A stretch of DNA of 46,834 bases. It comes from an uncultured Lentisphaerota bacterium. Lineage in GTDB: Bacteria; Verrucomicrobiota; Lentisphaeria; Victivallales; GWF2-50-93. A program made the translations under genes and the position numbers. How positions within the stretch are numbered: the first letter of the stretch is position 1; each line of letters opens with the position of its first letter. The DNA lies in contig CAIQLG010000165.1 of assembly GCA_903872565.1 (NCBI GenBank), forward strand, positions 1 through 46,834, read 5' to 3'. The notes under the pieces are model-generated. The model was not told the origin of the DNA. It saw nothing but the letters and a program-made list of their open reading frames with translations, and made no database searches. Positions 37,800 to 46,811 of the stretch are shown here, in pieces.

Positions 37800-39173
37800 C
37801 TATTTGTTTTCCTGCGTCTTGTGGAACTGCCCCGAATTTAGGACATTCTCGAGATATCCGGTGTCATATTTTCCTTCTATGAAGTCTCTCGAATTCATTA
37901 TGAACTGCGTGAAAGGAATCGAGGTTTTGACTCCTTTAATCTCAAACTCCTCAAGTGCCCTGTTGCATCTTGCGATCGCCTGTTTCCTGTCGTCGGCATG
38001 TACAATGAGCTTTGCAATCATGCTGTCGTAGTTAGGGGAAATGGTGTATCCGGAATATACGTGTGAATCCACTCGGACGCCGAATCCGCCAGGAGGACAG
38101 AAAAGTGCAACTTTGCCGGGACAAGGAGAAAAGTCGTTGTACGGATTTTCCGCATTGATACGGCATTCTATGGCGTGTCCCCTGAACTGGATCTCCTTCT
38201 GTCTCAAACTGAGTTTTTCCCCCATTGCAATTTTTATCTGCGCCTTGACGAGGTCAACTCCTGTGACTTCCTCGGTGACCGGATGTTCCACCTGTATTCT
38301 GGTGTTCATCTCCATAAAATAGAAATTCTTGTTCTTGTCCACAAGGAATTCTATTGTTCCGGCGTTGAAATATTTAACAGCCTGTGCCGCTCTTACCGCA
38401 GTTTCTCCCATTTTTTTTCTGAGGTCCACTCCGATGAACGGTGACGGAGATTCCTCAATGAGTTTCTGGTGTCTTCTCTGGATACTACAGTCCCTTTCTC
38501 CAAGATGGACTACATTTCCGTGTTCATCGGCGAGTATTTGGAACTCAATATGTCTTGGATTCTCAAGAAATTTCTCGATATATACGGATGAGTTTCCAAA
38601 AGCTTTTTCGGCCTCGAGTTTTGCCGCATTAAAACCCCTTATCAGGCTTGCCTCATTATGTGCTATCCTCATTCCCTTCCCACCACCGCCGGCAGATGCC
38701 TTGATTATCACCGGGAATCCAAGTTTTTTTGCAACTTTTTTGGCAGTGGCCTCATCTGGAACCTCTCCGTCACTTCCTGGTGTGACCGGTATTTTCACCT
38801 TTTTCATGGTTTCTCTTGCGTTAACCTTGTCGCCCATTGCAGTTATCTGTTCGGGGCCAGGTCCTATGAATTTAATATCACAGCTTCTGCAGACTTCTGC
38901 AAAATGCGCATTTTCCGCAAGAAAGCCGTATCCGGGGTGAATGGCATCCACATCGCATATTTCGGCTGCGCTTATGATTCTCTGTATCATCAGATAGCTG
39001 GAAGAAGGCGGAGGTGGTCCTATGCAGACGGACTCGTCGGCCAGATGCCTAAACATGCTGTCCGCATCGGCAGATGAAAAGACAGCCACCGTTTTTATGC
39101 CCAGTTCCTTGCAGGCGCGTATTATGCGGAGGGCTATCTCGCCTCTGTTGGCAATCAATATTTTGTTAAACAT
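37800..39173 (-). CDS. accC: Biotin carboxylase subunit of acetyl-CoA carboxylase
   Basis: It uses ATP and bicarbonate to carboxylate the biotin on AccB, the first half-reaction of fatty acid synthesis. The N-terminal biotin carboxylase domain begins [18 protein letters not shown], the ATP-grasp domain has [13 protein letters not shown], and [25 protein letters not shown] contains the catalytic Glu/Arg. [11 protein letters not shown] follows in the C-terminal domain. I chose ATG 39171-39173 with GGAG just upstream; the frame is open 25 codons further but that part is not family-like. At 457 residues the length is normal. It follows accB by 19 bp. Confidence 0.96.
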   Translation of the reverse strand: MFNKILIANRGEIALRIIRACKELGIKTVAVFSSADADSMFRHLADESVCIGPPPPSSSYLMIQRIISAAEICDVDAIHPGYGFLAENAHFAEVCRSCDIKFIGPGPEQITAMGDKVNARETMKKVKIPVTPGSDGEVPDEATAKKVAKKLGFPVIIKASAGGGGKGMRIAHNEASLIRGFNAAKLEAEKAFGNSSVYIEKFLENPRHIEFQILADEHGNVVHLGERDCSIQRRHQKLIEESPSPFIGVDLRKKMGETAVRAAQAVKYFNAGTIEFLVDKNKNFYFMEMNTRIQVEHPVTEEVTGVDLVKAQIKIAMGEKLSLRQKEIQFRGHAIECRINAENPYNDFSPCPGKVALFCPPGGFGVRVDSHVYSGYTISPNYDSMIAKLIVHADDRKQAIARCNRALEEFEIKGVKTSIPFTQFIMNSRDFIEGKYDTGYLENVLNSGQFHKTQENK

Positions 39174-39192
39174 ATTTTCTCCGTGGCCTTTA

Positions 39193-39654
39193 TTACTCCA
39201 GGGCAAAAAGAGGCTGGCCGAATTCCACCGGCTGGGCATTTTCAACAAGGATTTCTTTTATTATTCCAGTCTTTTCAGCCTTGATCTCATTCATTACTTT
39301 CATAGCTTCGATTATGCATACTACGGTGTCGGGCGTAACCTTCGAACCGACTTTCACAAAAGATTCCGCTTCTGGACTAGGTGCCTTGTAGTATGTTCCT
39401 ACTATCGGGGAGTCAATTGTGTTCTTGCTGACAGGATTTTCAACTTTTGGAGTTTCTTCCCTGACCGGTGAATTCTTGGTTTCGGTTGGTCTTTCTTGCG
39501 TTGGAACCACCGAGGGCTGCGGAAGCATATTTTGGACTATTGCATGTCCTCCCCTTCTGATGCAGAGATGCATGTCTTCCCCCTCAATTTTGAATTCAGT
39601 CAAATCGTGTTCGGACATTAGCTGGACAATGGTTCTTATTTCGTCAATTTTCAT
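39193..39654 (-). CDS. accB: Biotin carboxyl carrier protein
   Basis: A 153-residue carrier of the biotin group in acetyl-CoA carboxylase. It has a helical N-terminus, a Pro/Thr-rich linker ([20 protein letters not shown]), and a C-terminal biotinyl domain with [18 protein letters not shown] and the modification motif [10 protein letters not shown], where the lysine takes biotin. Its start directly follows the aroQ stop codon (no gap) and accC follows 19 bp later, so the order aroQ-accB-accC is an operon, as in many bacteria. Confidence 0.96.
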   Translation of the reverse strand: MKIDEIRTIVQLMSEHDLTEFKIEGEDMHLCIRRGGHAIVQNMLPQPSVVPTQERPTETKNSPVREETPKVENPVSKNTIDSPIVGTYYKAPSPEAESFVKVGSKVTPDTVVCIIEAMKVMNEIKAEKTGIIKEILVENAQPVEFGQPLFALE

Positions 39655-40101
39655 TTATTTCACCTTGTTTATATTATTAAGAAGGGCTCTGAGAGCCCAT
39701 TCATAGCCTTCTATGCCAAGCCCGGATATCACGCCTTTGCATGCCGAAGCAGTCATGGATTTATGCCTAAATTCCTCCCTTGCGTAAATATTGCTTATAT
39801 GAACTTCGATGGCCAGTATTCCGACCGCCTCAAGAGCGTCATGGATGGCGATGCTTGTATGAGCATATGCGGCAGGATTGATAATTATCCCCTTTACAGC
39901 CTCGTTTTTGGCTGCCGCGATGCGATCAACTATATCACCCTCGTGGTTGGACTGAAAAAATACTATTTCCACCTCATTTTCAGCAGAGATCCTTCTAAGT
40001 TTCTCTTCCAGTCCTGCCAGTGTTTCAGAACCGTATATCTCCGGTTTTCTCGTTCCCAGCATCTGGAGGTTTGGTCCGTTGACAACAAGTATTTTCATCA
40101 T
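39655..40101 (-). CDS. aroQ: Type II 3-dehydroquinate dehydratase
   Basis: Converts 3-dehydroquinate to 3-dehydroshikimate in the shikimate pathway. A 148-residue flavodoxin-like dodecameric enzyme: VVNGPNLQMLGTRKPEIYGSETL holds the catalytic Arg and Tyr, QSNHEGDIVDRI, INPAAYAHTSIAIHDAL (conserved His), and VHISNIYAREEFRHKSM. The length is typical. A GTG or ATG pair (MMK) starts it. It directly precedes accB with no spacer, an arrangement seen in several bacterial genomes (aroQ-accB-accC), and it follows the rodZ-like gene. Confidence 0.96.
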   Translation of the reverse strand: MMKILVVNGPNLQMLGTRKPEIYGSETLAGLEEKLRRISAENEVEIVFFQSNHEGDIVDRIAAAKNEAVKGIIINPAAYAHTSIAIHDALEAVGILAIEVHISNIYAREEFRHKSMTASACKGVISGLGIEGYEWALRALLNNINKVK

Positions 40102-40208
40102 AGAAATATTAGGCCTTCATTTTAAACAAAGAGCAAGATACAACCTGGAGCTTTTTTTTCAATAGGTAAATTGTAAATATCACTGAACTTGAGGAAGTTG
40201 AAACTACT

Positions 40209-41195
40209 CTATTTGTTCTGAGTTTTTTTGCCTTCCAGCTCAAGTTCGGTCATGTTTATGAACTGGGAATATTGGAAGTTTTTCTTGATTTTCAGGGAAA
40301 CCGCCTTGTTCAATTCGGGATCAATCTGTTTTTGGGCGGGATCAATCTGTTTTAAAACCTTTTTGGTGGAGCCTTCATCTTTTACATAATGTTGATAATA
40401 TATGTATGAAAGTGTTCCGGCAAGTATGATTGCAAGCACAAAAACAATAATTCCAGTCATAAGGGCCGTTATCTTTTTCTCCTCATCCATATTGACCTGG
40501 CGCCCTCTGTGGATCTGTTCGAGTATTGCTTCAGGGACAGGCTTGTTTTTCTGTCTGCTCTCGAAATCGTGCAGTATCTCTGCTTCGCGATTCTTGATTT
40601 TATAACAGTCACAGAGAGTTCTTAGATAAGCTGTGGTGAATACAGGTGCCGGCAAAGCAGAAAATTCGTTTCTTTCTATCGCCTCTATGTACTGTTTGGA
40701 TATCTTGGTTCTTATCGAGACCTGATCCAAACCAAGATTGAGCCGTACCCTGGCTTCTTGAAGAATTTGCCCCGGAGTTATTTCCCCGTGGGTAAGTGTC
40801 CTGTTCTGTGTGGACTGCTGGAGATGAGAAGATGAATTTTCAGACACATCCATTTGAATTTGAGTTTTATCATATTTGTCAGATTTATTGCCCTGGAGAA
40901 CCACTTTAGGCTTTACTTCATTGGTATTTTTCTCCTTGGCAGCCAGTTTATCTTCAATTTTTACTGTTTTTTCATCCGTACTAGTTTTTTTTATCTCTGT
41001 CTCTATAGATTCTGTCTTATTATTATCTTGCTTTTTTTCATTGCTTTCAATCTTCTTGTTTATCAGTTTGACAGGTTTTTTTTCATCGCTAAAATGTAAA
41101 ATATCAGACTCAGTCTTAATTACAGACTCAGATTTTTTTTCGGTTTTTTTCGCAACTCCGCCCGCCTCGAACAAATCTTCGTGAAGATTACTCAT
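40209..41195 (-). CDS. RodZ-like helix-turn-helix membrane protein
   Basis: A 328-residue protein in three parts: an N-terminal low-complexity charged region (about 1-130), an HTH_25-like domain with GQILQEARVRLNLGLDQVSIRTKISKQYIEAIERNEFSALP around 145-190 and YLRTLCDCYKI, and one transmembrane helix at about 245-268 (ITALMTGIIVFVLAIILAGTLSYIYY) with a short external tail. This is the layout of RodZ, which links MreB to the membrane and sets cell shape. The long charged N-terminus before the HTH is unusual, since in RodZ the HTH comes first. It lies between ftsK and aroQ. Confidence 0.75.
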   Translation of the reverse strand: MSNLHEDLFEAGGVAKKTEKKSESVIKTESDILHFSDEKKPVKLINKKIESNEKKQDNNKTESIETEIKKTSTDEKTVKIEDKLAAKEKNTNEVKPKVVLQGNKSDKYDKTQIQMDVSENSSSHLQQSTQNRTLTHGEITPGQILQEARVRLNLGLDQVSIRTKISKQYIEAIERNEFSALPAPVFTTAYLRTLCDCYKIKNREAEILHDFESRQKNKPVPEAILEQIHRGRQVNMDEEKKITALMTGIIVFVLAIILAGTLSYIYYQHYVKDEGSTKKVLKQIDPAQKQIDPELNKAVSLKIKKNFQYSQFINMTELELEGKKTQNK

Positions 41196-41347
41196 AATTT
41201 TATCTGATCCATGAAATTTCAGTTTTTAATTGTAACCGTTCAAACAGCAAATATAATAGTGATTTTTTGCAAATCAATTATTTTCATATCTTTCAGTGCC
41301 AGAGAAAAACCTTGACACTTTGCAACCAATAGACGCAAAATATTCAA

Positions 41348-43705
41348 CTAATCTTCATCATCTTCTACAGGGCTTTTTCCATCGGTTTCCACAAGAATTT
41401 CCCTTTTTGCGCTCGCCCCTATGGCTGGTCCCACAAGACCTCTATGTTCGAGTGCCTCTATGAGTTCTGCCGCCTTGTTGTATCCTACCTTCAGTTTTCT
41501 CTGCAAATAACTTGTGCTGGCCTTGCCATCCGTAAGTATGACTTCGATGGCCTGTTTGACAAGATCGTCATCTCCATCCTCCCAGTATTTTGCGAATTTC
41601 GCAGAACTGTCCATTTCTGGGAAAAGGGAGTCACCACCGGGAATCGGTACAGGCTCCGTGGTAAGGACATTATTGTCGAAGTCCTGTTCTACCTGATCTG
41701 ACACAAAAAGGACAACTTTCTCTATTTCCCTGTCAGACACCCAGGTACCCTGAATCCTTTCGAGATTGGAAGATCCAGGCGGTATTATGAGCATGTCGCC
41801 TTTGCCAAGAAGTTTTTCGGCTCCCTTTCCGTCAATGATGACCTTGCTGTCAACGATAGAGGAAACTTGAAGTGCAATCCTTGTCGGCATGTTTGCCTTT
41901 ATCACACCGGTTATTATGTTCACTCTGGGAGTTTGTGTTGCCACTATCATGTGTAGTCCCGCAGCACGCCCTTTCTGGGCGATTCTTGCTATGCAGATCT
42001 CGACATCTTGTTTAGCGTCCGTCATCATAATGTCGGCAAGCTCGTCAATTATTATGACAACATATGGCATTTTCTGTGGGATCGGTTTATTGTCTTCATC
42101 AAAAAGCTCCTCGCTAGTGATTGGACGTTCGTTGAACGACTGTAGATTTCTCGCCTTGAGCTTTGAAAATATCTTGTATCTTCTCTCCATCTCGTTTACA
42201 GCCCAGTGCAGTGCGGCAGGAACTTTTTTCGGGTTGGTTACCACCGGTGTTATAAGGTGTGGAAGAGTGGAATAATAGTTGAATTCCACCATTTTCGGGT
42301 CAACCATTATTATTTTCATGTCGAATGGGGAGAATTTGTAGAGAAGGCTTAGAATTATAGTGTGTATGCAGACACTTTTCCCGCTTCCTGTGGCTCCGGC
42401 GATGAGCAGATGGGGTGCCCTCGTCAGATCCAGAATGGAAATTTTACCGGACACTTCCTTCCCAAGTATCACAGGTACTTCGGCCTTGGAGATCTTCCAG
42501 GATTCCGACTCCATTATAGCCCTCAGCGGAATTGTCGCAATGGTGCTGTTTGGCACTTCGATGCCGATCGTATTCTTCCCCGGGATTGGTGCCTGTATCC
42601 TTATGCTTTCCGCCTGTAAATCCATTGAAATATTGTTTGCTATGCCTGTGACCTTATCCACTTTCACACCTGGCGACAAAGAGATTTCAAATCGGGTCAC
42701 ACGCGGACCTGTCACATGGTCAACCACCTGGCCATCAACCTTGAAACTGTCGAGAGTCGCCTGTAGCACTTTTTTCGACGCGGAGATAATATCCAAGCTT
42801 TCACCGGCAACCTCCTTGCCTTTTTCAAGCAGCGAAAGCGGAGGAAGGGCATAATCTACATTTCCATAGTTCTTGACTTTTTTTGAAGGAGGCGGAATTT
42901 TAACCTTGGGGTTCTTTTCTTCCTCCTCTTTCGCCTCTTTTTCCTTTTCCATCTGTACTGCGGTTGAAGCTGCCTTTTCCAGTTCTTTCTGCTTAAGCTC
43001 CTCCTCTTTTTTTCTTCTCAGTTCCTGGACTTTCTCTTCCTGCTCCTTGAGCCGTGTTTCACGAAGTTCTCCAACCGGATTGTCAACAAGAATTTTTCTT
43101 TTTTCAATATATGCCTTGATCACCGACTGCCAGTCGCACAGCCATACAAATACAAGGCCGCTCAAAAGGAAAACCATTCCAACAACAAAAGTCCCCACGG
43201 TTCCTATGAACCCAGTTATCAGGCCGGCACCCCTGGAGGCCAGTGGAGCTGCAAGCTTCTGCCCTATCACACCGCCGGAAAGCGCGGAGGAGGGGACTGT
43301 ATCGGAGCCGATCCCTAGATAGTTGGTGATGAAGCAGAAGTGTTCCGGAAACATTCCAAAAAGGATTGTTATGCCTATGACAACTGCAATCGCCGACCCG
43401 AGAAATCCCCTTCTTGAAACAGGAATTCTCAAAAGCGGACGCAAAAAGCATATCGCCACGAAAAGCAAAATCGGATATGAAGCAACTCCGAAGAAATAAA
43501 GCACTGTGCATGAAAAATATGCACCGGCAGGCCCGATCCAGTTCAAGGCAGGCCCTGGCATCCCACCATCAATAATGGAGAAATCCCCGGAATTGTGCGA
43601 TAACAATGCAAAAAAAACTAGGATTATCCCGATAATTACGAATATGTGGGAGAAACGGAATCCCACATGCCTATCTGCAGTCTCTATTTTTGTCTCGTCA
43701 GCCAT
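41348..43705 (-). CDS. ftsK: DNA translocase FtsK/SpoIIIE
   Basis: A 785-residue septal DNA pump that sorts chromosome ends during division. Four membrane helices lie in the first 190 residues, followed by a charged linker (residues 200-280), the alpha domain, the RecA-like motor with Walker A IAGATGSGKSVC (about 437-444) and Walker B VVIIIDELADIMM (about 555). Conserved TQTPRVNIITGVIKANMPTRIAL follows. The gamma winged-helix domain is at 700-770 (AIEVILTDGKASTSYLQRKLKVGYNKA). No frame damage. It is the first gene of the minus-strand run; no clear ribosome site is seen before the ATG. Confidence 0.96.
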   Translation of the reverse strand: MADETKIETADRHVGFRFSHIFVIIGIILVFFALLSHNSGDFSIIDGGMPGPALNWIGPAGAYFSCTVLYFFGVASYPILLFVAICFLRPLLRIPVSRRGFLGSAIAVVIGITILFGMFPEHFCFITNYLGIGSDTVPSSALSGGVIGQKLAAPLASRGAGLITGFIGTVGTFVVGMVFLLSGLVFVWLCDWQSVIKAYIEKRKILVDNPVGELRETRLKEQEEKVQELRRKKEEELKQKELEKAASTAVQMEKEKEAKEEEEKNPKVKIPPPSKKVKNYGNVDYALPPLSLLEKGKEVAGESLDIISASKKVLQATLDSFKVDGQVVDHVTGPRVTRFEISLSPGVKVDKVTGIANNISMDLQAESIRIQAPIPGKNTIGIEVPNSTIATIPLRAIMESESWKISKAEVPVILGKEVSGKISILDLTRAPHLLIAGATGSGKSVCIHTIILSLLYKFSPFDMKIIMVDPKMVEFNYYSTLPHLITPVVTNPKKVPAALHWAVNEMERRYKIFSKLKARNLQSFNERPITSEELFDEDNKPIPQKMPYVVIIIDELADIMMTDAKQDVEICIARIAQKGRAAGLHMIVATQTPRVNIITGVIKANMPTRIALQVSSIVDSKVIIDGKGAEKLLGKGDMLIIPPGSSNLERIQGTWVSDREIEKVVLFVSDQVEQDFDNNVLTTEPVPIPGGDSLFPEMDSSAKFAKYWEDGDDDLVKQAIEVILTDGKASTSYLQRKLKVGYNKAAELIEALEHRGLVGPAIGASAKREILVETDGKSPVEDDED

Positions 43706-43801
43706 ATGTCAGTTAAAATAAATGTGTATTTCAAAGTTCGAAACCTAAATCTGATACATTAACATGAAAATTCAACTGAAAAAAATTGGCAGGGTCAATT
43801 T

Positions 43802-43836
43802 ATTTATTCAACTTTAATTTGAATGTTGGAATAAAT
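43802..43836. repeat. Imperfect inverted repeat upstream of PHP gene
   Basis: ATTTATTCAAC (43802-43812) and GTTGGAATAAAT (43825-43836) pair with one bulged base around a 12-base loop. It sits in the gap between ftsK and the PHP gene, about 90 bp before the latter. It could be a protein-binding site or chance in AT-rich DNA. Confidence 0.35.
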
Positions 43837-43928
43837 TCCATTACTTTCATCAAATAATCCATTATTCAGCTCGATGTTGAAAGAAATGTTAGTTCCGGGG
43901 CAACCGGTTAAAGGCAAAGGAGATAATT

Positions 43929-44858
43929 ATGTCATGGTTCAAAGGAAATATTCATTGTCACAGCAATAGCAGCGACGGGCGTGAAACTGCTGAAAACGCT
44001 GCAAAGTTCTACAAATTCAACGGATATGACTTTGTCGGACTTTCGGATCATAACTTTGTTACTTCCGCCGAGAACTATGCAGCCAAGGCAGGAATTCTCG
44101 GAATTCCGTGCTGTGAATTCACGGCATCCGAATACTGCCACGTCGTAGGGGTGAATATGAAGAATCCCGTGTCGCCGGGAAAAAAAGGATATGATTCAAA
44201 GCCAGTAATGAAAGGTTTCTCTGCGGAAGAGTCGCTGAAAATCAGGATTCTCCAGGATGGAGTTGATAAAATAAATGGAAACGGCGGAATTCCCGTCCTA
44301 TGCCATCCCTTCTGGTTCTGGGCATATGACTGGAAAATTGCGGCCGCCGTAAAAAACTGGAAGTTCTTTGAAATCTGTAACGCCGCTCCAGATTGCAACA
44401 GCTATCCGACACCCACAAGTTCCCCCGGAGATGAAATGTGGGACAAGCTTCTCAGCGCCGGTCACAAGGTTTTTGGTGTCGCCAGCGATGATGCGCACGA
44501 ATATTTTTCACCTTACAATCCGCATTCTCCGTGTGCCGGAAGGGGGTTCATCGTTGTAAAAGCCGACAAACTTGGGGTTAAGTCGATTGTCAGAGCAATT
44601 CTTGCCGGTGATTTTTATGCTTCAACTGGTGTTGAACTTGACGAATATGAGACAAGTAAGAAGCAAATTAGGATCAAAATAAAAAGATATGCCCAGGAAA
44701 TAGTTTCGTTCCAGTTTTTTGGCAAAAATGGAAAGGAGGTCGCAAGAACAAGTGGACTTGAGGCGGTATATGAAATCGGAGGTTCCGAAGGATATGTGAG
44801 ATGCAGAATGGCGAGCAGCGCAGGCACTTATGCCTGGACCCAGCCTGTGTTCGTGTAA
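43929..44858 (+). CDS. PHP-domain phosphoesterase
   Basis: A 309-residue PHP-type metal-dependent phosphoesterase. The metal ligands are in the expected order: NIHCHSNSSDG at the start (HxH), FVGLSDHN near residue 38, CCEFTASEYCHVVGV near 60-75, VLCHPFWFW near 125, FEICN near 145, and GVASDDAHEY near 185. The C-terminal third is beta-rich. PHP proteins hydrolyse phosphate esters such as histidinol phosphate or trypanosome-like diphosphonucleotides; the exact substrate is unknown. The ribosome site AAAGGAGA is strong. It lies alone between ftsK (other strand) and tRNA-Ala. Confidence 0.87.
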   Translation: MSWFKGNIHCHSNSSDGRETAENAAKFYKFNGYDFVGLSDHNFVTSAENYAAKAGILGIPCCEFTASEYCHVVGVNMKNPVSPGKKGYDSKPVMKGFSAEESLKIRILQDGVDKINGNGGIPVLCHPFWFWAYDWKIAAAVKNWKFFEICNAAPDCNSYPTPTSSPGDEMWDKLLSAGHKVFGVASDDAHEYFSPYNPHSPCAGRGFIVVKADKLGVKSIVRAILAGDFYASTGVELDEYETSKKQIRIKIKRYAQEIVSFQFFGKNGKEVARTSGLEAVYEIGGSEGYVRCRMASSAGTYAWTQPVFV

Positions 44859-44915
44859 ATCTCAAAGAAGGTCAAAAATCTGGAACCCAATTTACTGTCT
44901 TCTGGATTTTTTTTC

Positions 44916-44943
44916 TTGTAAAACACGGATGACAGGCTAGATT
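44916..44943 (+). promoter_or_regulatory. Possible tRNA-Ala promoter
   Basis: TTGTAA (44916-44921) and TAGATT (44938-44943) lie 16 bases apart, ending 24 bases before the tRNA. They match the sigma-70 hexamers at four to five positions. A weak visual match. Confidence 0.35.
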
Positions 44944-44967
44944 GCTGTACTTCAGATACTGTTTAAT

Positions 44968-45042
44968 GGGGCATTAGCTCAGTTGGATTAGAGCACCACG
45001 CTGGCAGCGTGGGGGTCAAGGGTTCAAGTCCCTTATGCTCCA
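44968..45042 (+). tRNA. tRNA-Ala (GGC)
   Basis: A full cloverleaf can be drawn in 75 bases: acceptor GGGGCAT with ATGCTCC, D-stem GCTC/GAGC, anticodon stem CCACG/CGTGG with loop CTGGCAG (anticodon GGC), T-stem AAGGG/CCCTT with loop TTCAAGT, and the discriminator A. The G3-U70 pair in the acceptor, the main identity element for alanine, is present. The CCA end is not encoded. An integrase gene starts 83 bp downstream in the same direction, so the 3-prime end is the likely attachment site of an integrative element. Confidence 0.97.
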
Positions 45043-45093
45043 ATACCCTTTTATAATCCATTGTAAATCAAGTATTTATGAAGTGTTATGTAA

Positions 45094-45120
45094 TATAATG
45101 TGACTAATATGAGACTAATA
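45094..45120 (+). promoter_or_regulatory. -10 box and direct repeats before the integrase
   Basis: TATAAT (45094-45099) is a perfect -10 hexamer just before the integrase start, without a good -35. GACTAATA occurs twice, at 45102-45109 and 45113-45120, 11 bases apart, one helical turn. They may be integrase or repressor sites. Confidence 0.4.
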
Positions 45121-45125
45121 AATTA

Positions 45126-46223
45126 ATGAAAAAAGCAAAACATGAAAGTTTATGCCTAAGAAAGGGCTGCTGGTATATCGATTTTTATTTACCAAAAGAG
45201 TTTGGAGGTAAAAGAATAAGATGCAGTCTCAATACTACTGATCTTGAAAGGGCAAAATATATCAGGGACGTAAACATCAATCCCATATTGAGCAACCTTG
45301 CCTCAATCGATGTGCTTAATAAAATATCAGAGCAAATCTACAAACTTAAAAATGAATCCATGTCATCAATAGAACATATTAATAAGAGGTTACAGTCATC
45401 AGACAGGATACTGTCGGTAAGTGAGTGTGTTGAAAAATACCTCAAACACCTGAAGAGCTCTTCTATCAGACCTCTGACCTTTAAAAATTATGGATGTGGG
45501 CTAAAGCCATTTATAAAGGTGGTTGGAGGCAATACCAGGATTGATATGATAACAAAGGAAAGTGCAATAAAAGTCAGAGAATATCTCATTAAAAAGGGAC
45601 TAGGAGGGAATAGAATTAAATTCATTTTTATGGTAGTTAGGGGGCTCCTCGAGTGGTGCTCCATGGAAGGATTGGTTTCACCCTTGGTAAAGGAGAACCT
45701 TAAAATTCCACTACCGCAATATAGGGCAGAGCACACTTCAATGATCCCACGTGGCAAGGCTGATGCTGCTATGAAATGTAAGGATAGTTGGACATTATCC
45801 CCAAGATTTGCGAGATATACTGGAATGAGGAGGGCAGAAATACTCAGAATCACAGCAAACGATGTAATTGAACTCCACGGCATAAAATGTATTCAGATTG
45901 ATGAAAGAAGCAAAACTCATGAACGTCGAATAGTCCCGATTGCAGAAAAACTTATGCCATACCTCAAGGATTTGTCGGAGTTGATGAAAAACCGGAAAAT
46001 GTGTGACGGTTACAACATCAAATTGAAAGATATTGAAGGATGTGAGAAATGCTCATTCCACTCATGGCGCGTTTATGCCAACACATGCATGATGGAGGCT
46101 GGAGTTGACCAGGCAGTTAGAATGAAAATCTTAGGACATAGGGCTTCCAAGTCAGAAGTTCACATCGGATATACCTCTGTCCAGATTTCCCAAATGAAAA
46201 AAGCAGTGGATTTGATACCGTGA
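45126..46223 (+). CDS. Tyrosine recombinase (integrase)
   Basis: A 365-residue site-specific recombinase. The N-terminal AP2/SAM-like DNA-binding part ends around residue 190, with core-binding KNYGCGLKPFIKVVGG. The catalytic domain has the Arg of RYTGMRRAEILRI (about 235), the Lys of DERSKTHERR, the HxxR of FHSWRVYANT (about 318), the GHRASKS of ILGHRASKS and the nucleophile Tyr in HIGYTSVQ near the C-terminus. All catalytic positions are present, so it could be active. It starts 83 bp after tRNA-Ala in the same direction, the usual layout of a genomic island or prophage integrated at a tRNA. The rest of the element lies outside the window. Confidence 0.92.
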   Translation: MKKAKHESLCLRKGCWYIDFYLPKEFGGKRIRCSLNTTDLERAKYIRDVNINPILSNLASIDVLNKISEQIYKLKNESMSSIEHINKRLQSSDRILSVSECVEKYLKHLKSSSIRPLTFKNYGCGLKPFIKVVGGNTRIDMITKESAIKVREYLIKKGLGGNRIKFIFMVVRGLLEWCSMEGLVSPLVKENLKIPLPQYRAEHTSMIPRGKADAAMKCKDSWTLSPRFARYTGMRRAEILRITANDVIELHGIKCIQIDERSKTHERRIVPIAEKLMPYLKDLSELMKNRKMCDGYNIKLKDIEGCEKCSFHSWRVYANTCMMEAGVDQAVRMKILGHRASKSEVHIGYTSVQISQMKKAVDLIP

Positions 46224-46421
46224 TTTTGCCAAAACTGCAGAAATTGGAGAAAAAACTATAAAAAAGCGGTAAAGGAATAGATAAGAGAATAGGATAAAGA
46301 AATACCTTCATTAAAAAACTACATAAGAGGTATTATGTAGCCAAAGAGGGGGTAAAAAACAGGGGGGGATAGGCGAAAAAGGCACTTTTTGAAGGGTGAA
46401 AAACACCCTGAAAACGGCATT

Positions 46422-46616
46422 TGATATCACCTGAAAAATAGGCTCCACCAATGTGATATCACCCTAATATTCGATACTTGACACCTACTAACCTGAACTT
46501 ACTGGAAGATATCTGGAACTATCCCGCTTTTGAACTGATATCATACTGCCTTGAAAATCCTCACAACGGCACCTGGACAGGAGAATAGCCTTAATGGAAG
46601 ATTTGAATGATATCAC
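46422..46616. repeat. Array of TGATATCA palindromes downstream of the integrase
   Basis: TGATATCA occurs at 46422, 46454, 46536 and 46608, three of them extended by C. A fifth GATATC sits in AGATATCT (46507-46514). Spacings are 32, 53, 29 and 72 bases. Such a density of one 8-bp palindrome in 195 bp is far above chance. Repeated short palindromes next to an integrase suggest binding sites for an excisionase, a repressor or a replication initiator, but which one cannot be told. Confidence 0.6.
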
Positions 46617-46734
46617 CAGCAAGAAATATTCTGGATGACTTCTTGGAAAACCTCCCTCGCTGACGCTCGGTCGGGACTATCTCCCCCCTTCCCCCCATAC
46701 CTATCAAGCTAAGGATTTTTGAATATCCAATAAC

Positions 46735-46811
46735 GAACACGGAATATCCAATTCCCAAGTTTATTTCTGTCCTTCATCGGTTGGAGATTGAGAGTTGGAT
46801 ATTGGGTGTTC
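46735..46811. repeat. AATATCCAA inverted repeat at window end
   Basis: GAACACGGAATATCCAA (46735-46751) and the inverse of 46795-46811 match at 15 of 17 positions. A further GAATATCCAA lies at 46721-46730. This is a dispersed-type intergenic repeat; a loosely similar block precedes groES (16801-17000). It may extend past the window. Confidence 0.5.
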
